Below, in pieces: positions 31,764 through 40,008 of a stretch of 64,000 nucleotides of DNA. Positions within the stretch are counted from its first letter, which is position 1, and every line of letters starts with the position of its first letter. This DNA is from Azorhizobium sp965227945. Lineage in GTDB: Bacteria > Pseudomonadota > Alphaproteobacteria > Rhizobiales > Xanthobacteraceae. Below the pieces are notes generated by a model that was given only the letters and a program-made list of their open reading frames with translations, was not told the origin of the DNA and ran no database searches. The stretch spans positions 3,100,001 to 3,164,000 of the forward strand of contig CBDDGQ010000006.1 in the NCBI GenBank assembly GCA_965227945.1, given 5' to 3'. Both the position numbers and the translations under genes were made by a program.

Positions 31764-31937
31764 TCAGTGCCAGAACGATAACACGGCGCGCGCAAAGCCC
31801 AAGGCGCCGCCCCGCTGGCGCTGGGCATCGCGGCGCATGGCCTCGATGTGCGGCTCCAACTCCCGGAGGGCGGTATAGATGCCCTCGACACGCTGCTGCG
31901 TCTCGGTGAGCTCGAGGGCGAAAGCGGTGCGATCCAT
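31764..31937 (-). CDS. Small hypothetical helical protein
   Basis: The 57-residue product starts MDRTAFALELTETQQRVEGI after a strong AGGAGG. It is helical and amphipathic, with EPHIEAMRRDAQRQR in the middle. Its stop abuts the GTG of the XRE frame. No family recognised. Confidence 0.65.
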   Translation of the reverse strand: MDRTAFALELTETQQRVEGIYTALRELEPHIEAMRRDAQRQRGGALGFARAVLSFWH

Positions 31938-31950
31938 AGTTCATCCTCCT

Positions 31951-32074
31951 GTGTGCCGGGCATAGGCGCCCGATCACGCCGCGCACCTGGTGCGGCATGG
32001 GCTGGCGTCTCTGTTCTTCCGGACATAGGCCCGAGAGGGGGGGGCGGGGTGGCCGGGCACAGGCCCGAGCGGGG
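31951..32074 (-). repeat. Three tandem mini-hairpins upstream of the 57-residue gene
   Basis: Leftward-strand hairpins GGGC-loop-GCCC/GTCC occur at 32058-32074, 32024-32040 and 31958-31971. They fill the 138-base gap between two genes, the last one sitting directly before the AGGAGG of the gene at 31937. No coding frame is present in the gap. Confidence 0.55.
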
Positions 32075-32075
32075 T

Positions 32076-32567
32076 CTAAAGCTCGCGCGGTCCCTGCGTG
32101 GCCAGCGCGAAGGCTACGCGGGCGAGCGCATAGACCAAGGCCGGAATGGCGACGCCAAGGGCGGCGGCGGCATAGAGCCGCCATCCGTCCATTGGCAGGG
32201 CGAACGCCAGGGCGTTGAGCGCTGCGGACATGCCCAGCGTCCCGGCAATGGCCGGTTGAGCGAAGCGCGCCACGCCGCGCCGGACCGCTTCGGTCGACGC
32301 GCACAGCATGGCCAGTTCCGAGGCGATGAAGCCCAGGTCGACGCCCGCGGCCATCGCCCAGGATTCCGCCGCCGGCGCCTGCGTCACCAGGTGGATGCCG
32401 TGGGAGAGATGCGACAGGGAAAGCCCTGTAAGCACCACGGCCACAGCAGCGGCTCCCGCCGCGGCGGCGCGCTGGCGATTGATCCGAGCCGGGGAGACCC
32501 GCCGAACCACATTGGGCGGCGGATCAGCAGGCCGGATCCTGCGGACGTTGGGAGCGGCGCGCGTCAT
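32076..32567 (-). CDS. Integral membrane protein
   Basis: This 163-residue product has a basic N-terminus and then about four hydrophobic segments (AAAAGAAAVAVVLTGLSL, VDLGFIASELAMLCAS, AIAGTLGMSAALNALAF, LGVAIPALVYALARVAF). Proteins of this shape occur in early leftward phage clusters; function unknown, possibly exclusion of superinfecting phage. Overlaps the preceding gene by four bases. Confidence 0.7.
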   Translation of the reverse strand: MTRAAPNVRRIRPADPPPNVVRRVSPARINRQRAAAAGAAAVAVVLTGLSLSHLSHGIHLVTQAPAAESWAMAAGVDLGFIASELAMLCASTEAVRRGVARFAQPAIAGTLGMSAALNALAFALPMDGWRLYAAAALGVAIPALVYALARVAFALATQGPREL

Positions 32568-33136
32568 GCGTATGAGCTCCAGCCGACGGGCCTCACCACC
32601 TTGACGCCGGCTACGTCATCGACGGCGGAGGGCGTCGCGAGGCGACAGGAGTCGATGCGGATGCCGTGCGGTTGCGCAAGGCGGCGGATCGGCTCCCCGA
32701 CATAGGAGCCGGGGAGCGGCACGGCATTGCCTCGGTTCCATCCCGTGTCGACGCGCTCCTGTGCCAGCTCGCGCAGGATGACGTGTTTCCCCTTGAGCTC
32801 GACCACCTGGAAAAACTCGCGGTTGGTCTGTTCGTATCCCCAGCATGTGCCGAGAATGTCCCCCGGCTTGTAGGTCGGCTGATAGGCCTTCCGCTCTTCC
32901 TGCCGCTGGCGCTTCAGGGCCAGCACGCCGCGCCTGGTCTCGAATGCCGCGCGCACGTCCCGCTCGCGAGACTGCGGATTGCGATAGCTGCAGGCGCTCA
33001 CCGGCTTGGACTGACTGCCGACGTAGACGCAAGCGATGGGCTTGCCCTGCCGCTCGTACAGATAGGCGACGGCATCGGACAGCTTGTCGGCGACCTTGAC
33101 GGCGCCAGCGGGGATGTAGCGGGCGGGCGCGGTCAT
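32564..33136 (-). CDS. Hypothetical accessory phage protein
   Basis: Start MTAPARYIPAGAVKVADKL at 33136 gives 190 residues and overlaps the preceding gene by four bases. The middle KPGDILGTCWGYEQTNREFF and QVVELKGKHVILRELAQE is a pattern I associate with accessory proteins in phages and plasmids, but without known function. The N-terminal part (KPIACVYVGSQSKPV) could bind a small ligand. Confidence 0.7.
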   Translation of the reverse strand: MTAPARYIPAGAVKVADKLSDAVAYLYERQGKPIACVYVGSQSKPVSACSYRNPQSRERDVRAAFETRRGVLALKRQRQEERKAYQPTYKPGDILGTCWGYEQTNREFFQVVELKGKHVILRELAQERVDTGWNRGNAVPLPGSYVGEPIRRLAQPHGIRIDSCRLATPSAVDDVAGVKVVRPVGWSSYA

Positions 33137-33978
33137 GCTGCCATCCGATCGAGACCGGCCACGACAGCGACCATGGACGTTGACCTGAGGTAGGTGCGCA
33201 TCATTGCGGACACCGGCGGGCGCGGCGGGCGCCGCAGATCCGTTTCGAGCGTGCGCAATTCGGCGAAGCCAGCGCCATCCGCCGCCGCGTCCATGACGCG
33301 GGCCTGAATGGCCAGCTCCTGTGTGTTCGCTCCCGGCTCGAGCATCAGGTGGCGCAAGCATGTCGCCATGAACCGCAAGCGGAGGATGCGGGCGCGTTGC
33401 CCTTCCGGCTGATCGGCGAGCTTCGCCCCTTCGGCCGTCACGTCGAACGTGCCGGCGCGAAGTTCCATGGTCCGCGCGTTGGCGTCGGGGATGTCATAGA
33501 CCGCGCCAGGCGCCTCAATGGACGTGATGGCCGGCACCACCACCACGGCGCGCAAGCCGTCGGGATAGGCTTTCATCAGGCCGGCGCGGCAGAGTACGCG
33601 GCCCCTGTAGAATTCGCACGCCACCCGCGTCGCGCGCCCGATGTTGAGCGGCTTGCGCTTGGCCGTGACGGCGGGCGCCCGCACCACGGTCCCGTCGGCG
33701 AAGGTGAATACCACCACGGGCGACGGCAGGTCGCTGCGATAGGCTTGCGAAATGGCGTGGTCCTCCCAAGCGGTGAACTCGGACGCGGCATTCGCCTCCT
33801 GTGCCGCCCCCTTGGCGCGCGGCGCGGGGAACGCAGCGGCCAGCATGTCGGCGATGGCGCGCCAGTCGGCGACGGGATCGAGCTTCGCGGCGTCATAGGC
33901 TGCCAGGGCGACGGTGCGGCGCTCCACAGCGGTGCGCGCGGGGCGGGTGGCGAAAGCGTCAAGGCCGGTGTGGTGCAT
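33133..33978 (-). CDS. Hypothetical protein of the leftward block
   Basis: This 281-residue product is the largest in the block. It begins MHHTGLDAFATRPARTAVE, has a central beta-rich part (SPVVVFTFADGTVVRAPAV) and a helical C-terminus ending SMVAVVAGLDRMAA. No catalytic motif is evident. Its leader carries the same mini-hairpin and AGGAGCACG that precede the 31-residue gene at 35766, so the two may be regulated alike. Confidence 0.7.
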   Translation of the reverse strand: MHHTGLDAFATRPARTAVERRTVALAAYDAAKLDPVADWRAIADMLAAAFPAPRAKGAAQEANAASEFTAWEDHAISQAYRSDLPSPVVVFTFADGTVVRAPAVTAKRKPLNIGRATRVACEFYRGRVLCRAGLMKAYPDGLRAVVVVPAITSIEAPGAVYDIPDANARTMELRAGTFDVTAEGAKLADQPEGQRARILRLRFMATCLRHLMLEPGANTQELAIQARVMDAAADGAGFAELRTLETDLRRPPRPPVSAMMRTYLRSTSMVAVVAGLDRMAA

Positions 33979-34000
33979 GATCGTGCTCCTGTTGTGAGGC

Positions 34001-34014
34001 GGGCTGAAGTGCCC
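34001..34014 (-). promoter_or_regulatory. Leader hairpin of the 281-residue gene
   Basis: The leftward sequence GGGCACTTCAGCCC forms a GGGC/GCCC stem about 20 bases before the ATG at 33978, followed by CGCC and AGGAGCACG. A near-identical leader occurs at 35787-35800. Confidence 0.6.
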
Positions 34015-34057
34015 TGATCGGTTGGAGGGGATGGCGGAGCGCAGGGACGCGCGGCGT

Positions 34058-34528
34058 CTAGCTCATTGCCTTGAGGGCGCGGTGGACTTCACTGATTGCG
34101 ATGGCATGGCCGGCGGTCCGGTGAGGTGCGGAGGTTAGGTCCCCTGCCGACAAATCGAGGGCCTGCAGGGCTAAGGCCAGGGCCTGCTTGATTTGCTCGC
34201 TGCGGGGAGGAGGGACGTCTGCATTGCCTTCGGACATTGCGATGGCGGCTCCGACCATATCCCACGCCTCCTGCGCGGCGGCGGCATTGTCCGGCTCTCC
34301 GGCCTGCTCGGCATCGTGAACGGCATCCTCGCAAACGACTTCGACGCGCCGCAGCGCTGTCAGCATGACGGGCATCGGGTCACGGTTCACGACCGCTTCC
34401 ACGTCCAAGCCGTTCGCGAACTCCAGCAGCGACCGGAGCCATTCGGCGAGCTCTCCTTGGTCCATGTCGCGCCCTGCTTCGGTCGGGCTGAACTTGAGGC
34501 GGGCGTTGATGATGCGGGAATCAGCCAT
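34058..34528 (-). CDS. Hypothetical acidic protein
   Basis: This 156-residue product starts MADSRIINARLKFSPTE and is acidic and helical (LAEWLRSLLEFANGLDVEA, later EQIKQALALALQALDL). It overlaps the preceding gene. It could mimic DNA charge or act as an adaptor; neither is shown. Confidence 0.65.
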   Translation of the reverse strand: MADSRIINARLKFSPTEAGRDMDQGELAEWLRSLLEFANGLDVEAVVNRDPMPVMLTALRRVEVVCEDAVHDAEQAGEPDNAAAAQEAWDMVGAAIAMSEGNADVPPPRSEQIKQALALALQALDLSAGDLTSAPHRTAGHAIAISEVHRALKAMS

Positions 34529-34793
34529 TGGCGCGGTCCTTCTGAGTCAGCGTGAGGGTGTCCAAGGCTTGGCCCTGGAAAACGATAAGGACTTCCGCGC
34601 CTCCCTCGGTCAGCAGCTTGACCGAGTATCCGCGCGATTGACGGGCTGCCTTGGGAGACGGGAGGCCGCGACGCGCCAATTCCCGCCCCGCTTGCCAGGC
34701 CATCCAGACTGAAGACGAAAACAGGTACGGCGCATCTTCGGAGGCAGCCGCGTAGCCGGCCTGTGCCTCGCTGGTGAGAGAGTGTTGCGGCAT
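34521..34793 (-). CDS. Hypothetical small protein
   Basis: Start MPQHSLTSEAQAGYAAASED at 34793 gives 90 residues. The segment FSSSVWMAWQAGRELARRG and the beta-rich YSVKLLTEGGAEVLIVFQG look folded. Overlaps the next leftward gene by eight bases. Confidence 0.65.
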   Translation of the reverse strand: MPQHSLTSEAQAGYAAASEDAPYLFSSSVWMAWQAGRELARRGLPSPKAARQSRGYSVKLLTEGGAEVLIVFQGQALDTLTLTQKDRANG

Positions 34794-34797
34794 GGCT

Positions 34798-35112
34798 TCA
34801 GCCTTCCTGTGTGAGAGCATGGGAGGGCGCGGCGGCAGGCGCCGGCACCAGCATCGTTGAGGTGTGCCCGTAGGTGTTCGGCCCGTGGTCGAAGTAGGCC
34901 AGCCGTCCAGCGGCGTGCAGTTCGTCGAAGGCCGCATGGATGCGCGGCCAGTGGCTGTTGTGGTGACAGTCGCCGAGGCCCAGGGCGGCGGAAACGGCAT
35001 GCCAATCCCAATCGATCGCCAGCAAAGGCGAGAACGAGCAGGGGTGAGCGTCCGCCTCGCACCAGCGCAGGATAGCGGTGGAGTCAGGAGAGAGGGGCGC
35101 GGGCGCGGTCAA
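34798..35112 (-). CDS. Hypothetical protein, TTG start
   Basis: A TTG at 35112 overlaps the upstream stop (TTGA) and gives 104 residues beginning with Thr-Ala-Pro. The conserved-looking core is LLAIDWDWHAVSAALGLGD, then HAAFDELHAAGRLAYFDHG and an aromatic NTYGHTS. No ATG is suitably placed. Family unknown. Confidence 0.6.
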   Translation of the reverse strand: MTAPAPLSPDSTAILRWCEADAHPCSFSPLLAIDWDWHAVSAALGLGDCHHNSHWPRIHAAFDELHAAGRLAYFDHGPNTYGHTSTMLVPAPAAAPSHALTQEG

Positions 35113-35459
35113 AGCCAGCCCCTCCGCACAAGGCGCCAGGACAGGCGGCAGACGATGGGCGCGGCCCAAGCGAGGCAGGGCGGCAGGGTCCAAAGCACGA
35201 CGCCGTCGACGGCATCGAAGAACTCGACGTTGCCGCTGGCCATGTGCTCATAGTCGAGCACGCGGGCGTAATCGGGCTGTCCCCGGCGCCAGCCTCCAGA
35301 GCAGATATCGGCCTCGATCACGTCCAATGCTTCGGCACGGGTGATCCCGGACGCCAGCGTGACCGGCGTCCCGGAGTGCTCCAGGTCGGTGTAATGCAGC
35401 ACGGTGCAGCCGCCCGCGCTGCTGGTGGTGGCATAGAGGCCATACAGCAAGGTCTCCAT
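35109..35459 (-). CDS. Hypothetical protein with C-terminal hydrophobic segment
   Basis: The 116 residues start METLLYGLYATTSSAGGCTV and contain ITRAEALDVIEADICSGGW and DYARVLDYEHMASGNVEFF. The last 30 residues (GVVLWTLPPCLAWAAPIVC) are hydrophobic and could be membrane-associated. Coupled to the next gene by TTGA. Confidence 0.65.
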   Translation of the reverse strand: METLLYGLYATTSSAGGCTVLHYTDLEHSGTPVTLASGITRAEALDVIEADICSGGWRRGQPDYARVLDYEHMASGNVEFFDAVDGVVLWTLPPCLAWAAPIVCRLSWRLVRRGWL

Positions 35460-35462
35460 GGC

Positions 35463-35669
35463 TCACCACTCCCCATAGAGGTAGGGCGTGCCGTCGGCGC
35501 GTTCCTCGACCCACACCGTCATCACTTCGGTGCGGCCATAGCGGATGGCTGTCACGTCGATGCCTAGCGCATCGTCAAGATCGTCATTCCACTTCGCATC
35601 CTGCACCACGGCATCGCTCATGGTGGCGGCGGCATATGCGGAAGCGGTGTCGAAAGTGAGGATAGACAT
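35463..35669 (-). CDS. Hypothetical small acidic protein
   Basis: Start MSILTFDTASAYAAATMSD at 35669 follows GGAGGG and gives 68 acidic residues ending VEERADGTPYLYGEW. Position and ribosome binding site support it; function unknown. Confidence 0.65.
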   Translation of the reverse strand: MSILTFDTASAYAAATMSDAVVQDAKWNDDLDDALGIDVTAIRYGRTEVMTVWVEERADGTPYLYGEW

Positions 35670-35670
35670 T

Positions 35671-35766
35671 TCAGCCCTCCAGGTAGGCGAGTTTGCGAGA
35701 GATAGCGGCACGACGCTCCGTCCGACGGATGCGCATGCGCTCATTGCTGTGTCTGTCGTGCTTCAT
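35671..35766 (-). CDS. Tiny basic protein, first gene of the leftward block
   Basis: The 31-residue frame MKHDRHSNERMRIRRTERRA ends with KLAYLEG and stops one base before the next start. It has a well-placed AGGAGCACG and the shared leader hairpin. It could be a real basic peptide or a leader peptide. Confidence 0.5.
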   Translation of the reverse strand: MKHDRHSNERMRIRRTERRAAISRKLAYLEG

Positions 35767-35786
35767 GTCACGTGCTCCTAGTCGGC

Positions 35787-35800
35787 GGGCTGTAGTGCCC
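35787..35800 (-). promoter_or_regulatory. Leader hairpin at the head of the leftward block
   Basis: The leftward sequence GGGCACTACAGCCC, then CGCC and AGGAGCACG, matches the leader at 34001-34014 almost exactly. It lies just upstream of the first small gene. Confidence 0.6.
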
Positions 35801-36077
35801 CGGTGACGTCCATATGAGGGCATGGCTCAAATCAGCGGTCAAGTACTCGCAAATAAAAAATAGAAAATAGACCGCGAAGTACAATCAGTGTTTTGCATAG
35901 GGCCGCAGTGAGAAAGCACCAGATGCGCCGTCGCTGCCGCCGTCCGAGGGGTAGGGGGGGAAAATCTCTGGAGTGCCCTGGGGTCTCCACCGCACAGGGT
36001 CTCATTCGTAGGTTTTATTCTTGTGGCGTCTGACCGCTGCGCAGATGCGCAGGGCGCGCATTTACGGCTGGTGATCG
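35801..36077. promoter_or_regulatory. Divergent promoter region between leftward block and terminase
   Basis: About 280 bases without a gene. An AT-rich tract (35848-35880) stands out from the GC-rich surroundings. On the leftward strand TTGACC near 35840 could be a -35 box. A rightward late promoter for the terminase is expected here but no strong consensus is visible. Confidence 0.45.
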
Positions 36078-36650
36078 ATGACCCGAAGCGCAACGATCGA
36101 CTGGGCCGCCATCGAGCGCGAATTCCGCCTTTCTTCAATGAAGGTGCGGGAAATCGCTCGGGCCCACGGCATCGCGGAGAGCTCCATCCGCCGGCGCGCA
36201 AAGCTGAATGGATGGGTGCGCAGCGCCGAGGATTCCGCGCAGGAAGAGGCCGAAAAGTCGGCTTTCTCCAAGGTCGGAGAGTTCAGTCTCTCCGACGTAC
36301 GAATACTTGCGAATACTTACGGCATCCCCTCGGCGGTCGACGACCCGTTCGAATTGGCAAAAGCCGCGCGGTCGCTGGCGTATCTGGCGCTGGTGTCCCT
36401 GGCGCATCTGACCGCAACGGCCAAGAGCGAGGCCGTCCGGCGGCAGGCGTCGCACGAACTGCTCACCTGGGGATTTGGCAAGCCCATGGGCATCGCTGAC
36501 GGTGACGGGGCGCCGCGCTCCAGCCGACAGAAGGCGAGAGCCCTCGGAAAGAAGGAGGCGCTGGTGGAGGCGGCGAATAACCCCGACACCGCGACGGCCA
36601 TGGGCAAGATGATGGCGCAGCGTGCGGCCGCGGTGCGCCGCTCTCATTGA
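36078..36650 (+). CDS. Terminase small subunit-like protein
   Basis: The 190-residue product begins MTRSATIDWAAIEREFRLSS and has a helix-turn-helix (VREIARAHGIAESSIRRRAK, residues 23-42), as small terminase subunits use to bind cos or pac DNA. The rest is helical for oligomerisation. It ends at the ATG of the large subunit. Divergence of small terminases makes the call rest on position plus the DNA-binding motif. Confidence 0.82.
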   Translation: MTRSATIDWAAIEREFRLSSMKVREIARAHGIAESSIRRRAKLNGWVRSAEDSAQEEAEKSAFSKVGEFSLSDVRILANTYGIPSAVDDPFELAKAARSLAYLALVSLAHLTATAKSEAVRRQASHELLTWGFGKPMGIADGDGAPRSSRQKARALGKKEALVEAANNPDTATAMGKMMAQRAAAVRRSH

Positions 36651-38383
36651 TGTGGGACCTGTCCTGCCGGGATTGGGAGCGCCGCATCGTCGAGCGCACC
36701 TCGCTGGTTCCGGATCTGCCGCTCTTTCTGGACGAGGCCGACGCGGGCCAGGCGTTCTACGACGGGCTGGTGCTGCCCGATGTTCCTGGCCAGCCGCTCC
36801 TTCGGGACGCGTCAGGCCAGTGGTTCAGGGACATCGTCCGCGCCCTGTTCGGGTCGCGGGATCCGGCGACCAACGTCCGCCATATCCGCGAGATCTTCGC
36901 CCTGGCGCCGAAGGGCAGCAGCAAGACCAGCTACAGCGCTGCGCTCATGCTGGTGGCGCTGCTGATGAATATCCGGCCGCGCGCTGAGTTCCTCCTCGTG
37001 GCGCCCATGCAGTCGACCGCTGATCTGGCCTTCAGCCAGGCCGCGGGCATGATCGAAGCCGACCCGGTGCTGCTGAAGCGGTTCCACGTGCGGGACCACA
37101 TCAAGCAGATCGAGGACCGGACCAACGGCGCGAAGCTCAAGATCAAGACGTTCGACCTGAAGGTGCTGACGGGCCCGAAGCCGGTCGGCGTGCTGATCGA
37201 CGAGTTGCATCTGCTGGGCAAGGAAGCCAAGGCCGCCAAGGTGCTGCGGCAGATCCGCGGCGGCCTGGAGAAGAACACCGAGGGCTTCCTGATCTTCACC
37301 TCGACCCAGAGCGACGAGGAGCCGACGGGGGTCTTCAAGGACGAGTTGATGATCGCCCGCATGATCCGCGACGGGAAGCGGGCAGGGCGCATGTTGCCGA
37401 TCCTCTACGAATTCCCGGAGCGGATCGCCAAGGACGAGGACCTGTGGTCGGACCCGGCGAACTGGCCGATGGTGATGCCCAACCTCGGACTGTCCGTGCA
37501 TCTGGAGAGCCTGAAGCAGGACCTCTCGGACGAGCGTGAGAAGGGCGAGCACGCCATCAAGGTGTGGGCCTCCCAGCACTTGAACATCGAGATTGGCCTC
37601 GGCAGCAGCTCCGGCGCCTGGATCGGGGCGAAGTTCTGGCTGCGCCGGGCCGACCAGGAGATGGCCAAGGCGACGCCGGAGGAACGGCTCCAAAAGCTGC
37701 TCGATCGCTGCGAAGTGGTGGTGGTCGGCGTCGACGGCGGCGGCATGGACGATCTTCTTGGCATGGCCGTGATCGGGCGGGAGAAGGACACCCGCCGGTG
37801 GCTGCTGTGGAACCATGCCTGGTGCCATCGCTGTGTCCTGACCGAGCAGCGCAAGGGCATCGCGTCGAAGCTTGAGGATCTGGCGAAGGTGGGCGTGCTG
37901 ACCATCATCGAGGACGACTCCGACGAGGACGTCCAGGGCGTGGCGGACATCGTCGAGCAGATCAATCGGGCCGGACTGCTCCCGGAGGAGCGCGGGGTCG
38001 GCGTCGATCCGTCGGGGGTCGATGACATCGTCGATGAGCTGACGCTCCGCGGCTTCACGAATTCCACCGACGAGGCAGCAGGGCTGATCGTCGGCATCCG
38101 CCAGGGCTTCACCCTGCAGAACGCGATCAAGGTGACGGAGCGCCGCCTCGCGAAGGGCAGCCTCGTTCATGAGGGGAGCCCGCTGATGTCCTGGTGCGTG
38201 GGCAACGCGAAGCAGGAGCAGAAGGGCAATTCCAAGATGATCACCAAGCAGGCGGCGGGCGTGGCGAAGATCGATCCCCTCATGGCGACGTTCGATGCCG
38301 CCTCGCTGATGAGCCTGAATCCCGGTGCGGCCAGGACCAGATCCTATCTCGGTAGCGCTGCCGAAATGGCCGTGTTGGACTGA
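36650..38383 (+). CDS. Terminase large subunit
   Basis: The 577-residue protein has an ATPase with Walker A-like APKGSSKT (86-93) and Walker B VGVLIDELHLL (Asp184, Glu185). The C-terminal RNase H-like nuclease has Asp362 in VGVDGGGMDD and Asp453 in GVDPSG. This is the HK97-like TerL layout. It packages phage DNA into the prohead through the portal. The start overlaps the small-subunit stop by one base. Confidence 0.93.
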   Translation: MWDLSCRDWERRIVERTSLVPDLPLFLDEADAGQAFYDGLVLPDVPGQPLLRDASGQWFRDIVRALFGSRDPATNVRHIREIFALAPKGSSKTSYSAALMLVALLMNIRPRAEFLLVAPMQSTADLAFSQAAGMIEADPVLLKRFHVRDHIKQIEDRTNGAKLKIKTFDLKVLTGPKPVGVLIDELHLLGKEAKAAKVLRQIRGGLEKNTEGFLIFTSTQSDEEPTGVFKDELMIARMIRDGKRAGRMLPILYEFPERIAKDEDLWSDPANWPMVMPNLGLSVHLESLKQDLSDEREKGEHAIKVWASQHLNIEIGLGSSSGAWIGAKFWLRRADQEMAKATPEERLQKLLDRCEVVVVGVDGGGMDDLLGMAVIGREKDTRRWLLWNHAWCHRCVLTEQRKGIASKLEDLAKVGVLTIIEDDSDEDVQGVADIVEQINRAGLLPEERGVGVDPSGVDDIVDELTLRGFTNSTDEAAGLIVGIRQGFTLQNAIKVTERRLAKGSLVHEGSPLMSWCVGNAKQEQKGNSKMITKQAAGVAKIDPLMATFDAASLMSLNPGAARTRSYLGSAAEMAVLD

Positions 38384-38395
38384 TCGGAGCGACGA

Positions 38396-38563
38396 ATGAA
38401 AGTGGCTGTCATGCTCCGTGACACGGTGGGTATCGCCGGCGCGGCATCGATCTCGTACGGGTGCTGGCTGGCGTACGCCCCGCTGGGCTTCATCGTGGGC
38501 GGCAGCTTCGCGCTGACCGCGGCGGTATTGTCCGCGATGGTGAAGCCGAGGGACCTCCGGTGA
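38396..38563 (+). CDS. Small membrane protein between terminase and portal
   Basis: The 55-residue frame starts MKVAVMLRDTVGIAGAASIS 12 bases after terL and has two hydrophobic stretches (GCWLAYAPLGFIVGGSFAL, AAVLSAMV). Its stop overlaps the portal GTG start. Small membrane proteins occur at this place in many HK97-like phages. Confidence 0.65.
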   Translation: MKVAVMLRDTVGIAGAASISYGCWLAYAPLGFIVGGSFALTAAVLSAMVKPRDLR

Positions 38564-40005
38564 GTGGAGGTCTCTTCGGCGCCATCGCGGCCGGCATCGG
38601 CGGCGCGTCCCGCTCGCGCATGGCCGACATCGATATCAGCGCCCTCCTGGCGAGGCATTTCGGTCTTCAGTCCAAAGCCGGCCCCACGATCACCGTCGAC
38701 AGCGCGCTCGGGGTAACGACCGTCCTGGCTTGCACCAGGGCCATTGCCGAGGGCAATGCGCAGATTCCGATCAAGCTCATCCGAGAGGACGAGAACGGGC
38801 GGAAGACGGTGGCGAAGCAGCATCCCGTCCACCGGGTCCTGGCCTTCAGGCCGAACCCGTGGATGACCAGCTTCGGGTTCCGCGAGACGATGACCTATCA
38901 TGCGGTGCTCACGGGCGATGCCGTGGCCGTGAAGGTCATGGTGGGGAAGAAGCCGCGTGAGCTGGTGCCGATTTCGCCAGAACACCGCAGGATCAAGTGG
39001 AACTCGGATAGGTCCCTGACCTACGAGATCATGGACTCGGCCGGCAAGAAATTCCTGGAATTGGATGCCTCCCAGGTGTTCCACCTGCGAGGACCGAGTT
39101 GGAACAGCTACTGCGGTCTCGAGGTCATCCGCCTGGCCAGGGATGCCATCGGCCTCGCCATCGCGACCGAGGAAAACCACGCCTATCTGCACAAGAACGG
39201 GTCTCGGGTCGGGGGTGTCCTGACCACCCAGAAGGGCCTGTCGGACGACGACATCGCCCGGATCCGCACACTGTGGGAGCAGAAGACCTCAGGCCCGGCA
39301 GGCGCATACGGCACCAGGGTTCTCGACAGCGGCCTCGAATACAAGCCGATGGCGATGTCCGGGGTCGACACGGAGCACCTTGCGACGCGCGAGCACCAGA
39401 TCCAGGAGATCTGCCGCGCCATGAACGTGTTCCCGATGGTGGTGGGCTATGCCGACAAGACGGCGACGTTCGCCAGCGCCGAAGCGTTCTTCACCGCTCA
39501 CGTGATGCTCTGCCTCGGCCCCTGGTATCAGCGCTGGCAGGACACCTGCAACACGCAGCTCCTGTCGGAGCAGGAGTTTGAGGACGGCTATTCCATCAAG
39601 ATGTTCCCGAACGGCCTGCTGCGCGGCGATCACCGCGCGCGCGCCGCGTTCTACCAGGTGATGGTGCTCACCGGCATCCTCACGCGGAACGAATGCCGGG
39701 TCCTGGAGGACATGAACCCGCTCGATGGCTTGGATGACCCACTGGTCCCCATGAACATGGCGGTCGCCGGGCAGGGCGTACCCGATGAGAACGGGCAGCA
39801 GGCGGCTTCCATGCCGAACGCGGCCCTTATGCCCAAGAGCGTCGTTGACGCGATGCGGAACCTCCTTCTTGGCCACAACGGTGGCCCGTCCATGCGAACT
39901 GGCGCCGGACGGATCCTGTCCACCGAGAACGAGGATCTGGTCCGCGGGGCCAGGGACGACCTGACGACGGTGCTCAACAAGCTCGAGCCATCTCCGGGGG
40001 AGTGA
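38560..40005 (+). CDS. HK97-family portal protein
   Basis: The GTG at 38560 overlaps the previous stop and gives 481 residues. The core shows VDSALGVTTVLACTRAIAEG, FRPNPWMTSFGF, and PPxxVGYADKT-like MVVGYADKTATFAS, all portal features. It forms the dodecameric gate at one vertex, docks TerL and connects to the neck proteins. The C-terminal 60 residues are polar and variable. Confidence 0.93.
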   Translation: MSGGLFGAIAAGIGGASRSRMADIDISALLARHFGLQSKAGPTITVDSALGVTTVLACTRAIAEGNAQIPIKLIREDENGRKTVAKQHPVHRVLAFRPNPWMTSFGFRETMTYHAVLTGDAVAVKVMVGKKPRELVPISPEHRRIKWNSDRSLTYEIMDSAGKKFLELDASQVFHLRGPSWNSYCGLEVIRLARDAIGLAIATEENHAYLHKNGSRVGGVLTTQKGLSDDDIARIRTLWEQKTSGPAGAYGTRVLDSGLEYKPMAMSGVDTEHLATREHQIQEICRAMNVFPMVVGYADKTATFASAEAFFTAHVMLCLGPWYQRWQDTCNTQLLSEQEFEDGYSIKMFPNGLLRGDHRARAAFYQVMVLTGILTRNECRVLEDMNPLDGLDDPLVPMNMAVAGQGVPDENGQQAASMPNAALMPKSVVDAMRNLLLGHNGGPSMRTGAGRILSTENEDLVRGARDDLTTVLNKLEPSPGE

Positions 40006-40008
40006 CCC

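Noticed and set aside
36812..38170. A 452-codon leftward frame antisense to the terminase
   Set aside because: High-GC coding DNA creates long antisense frames; its product is His/Asp/Gln-rich with no motif.
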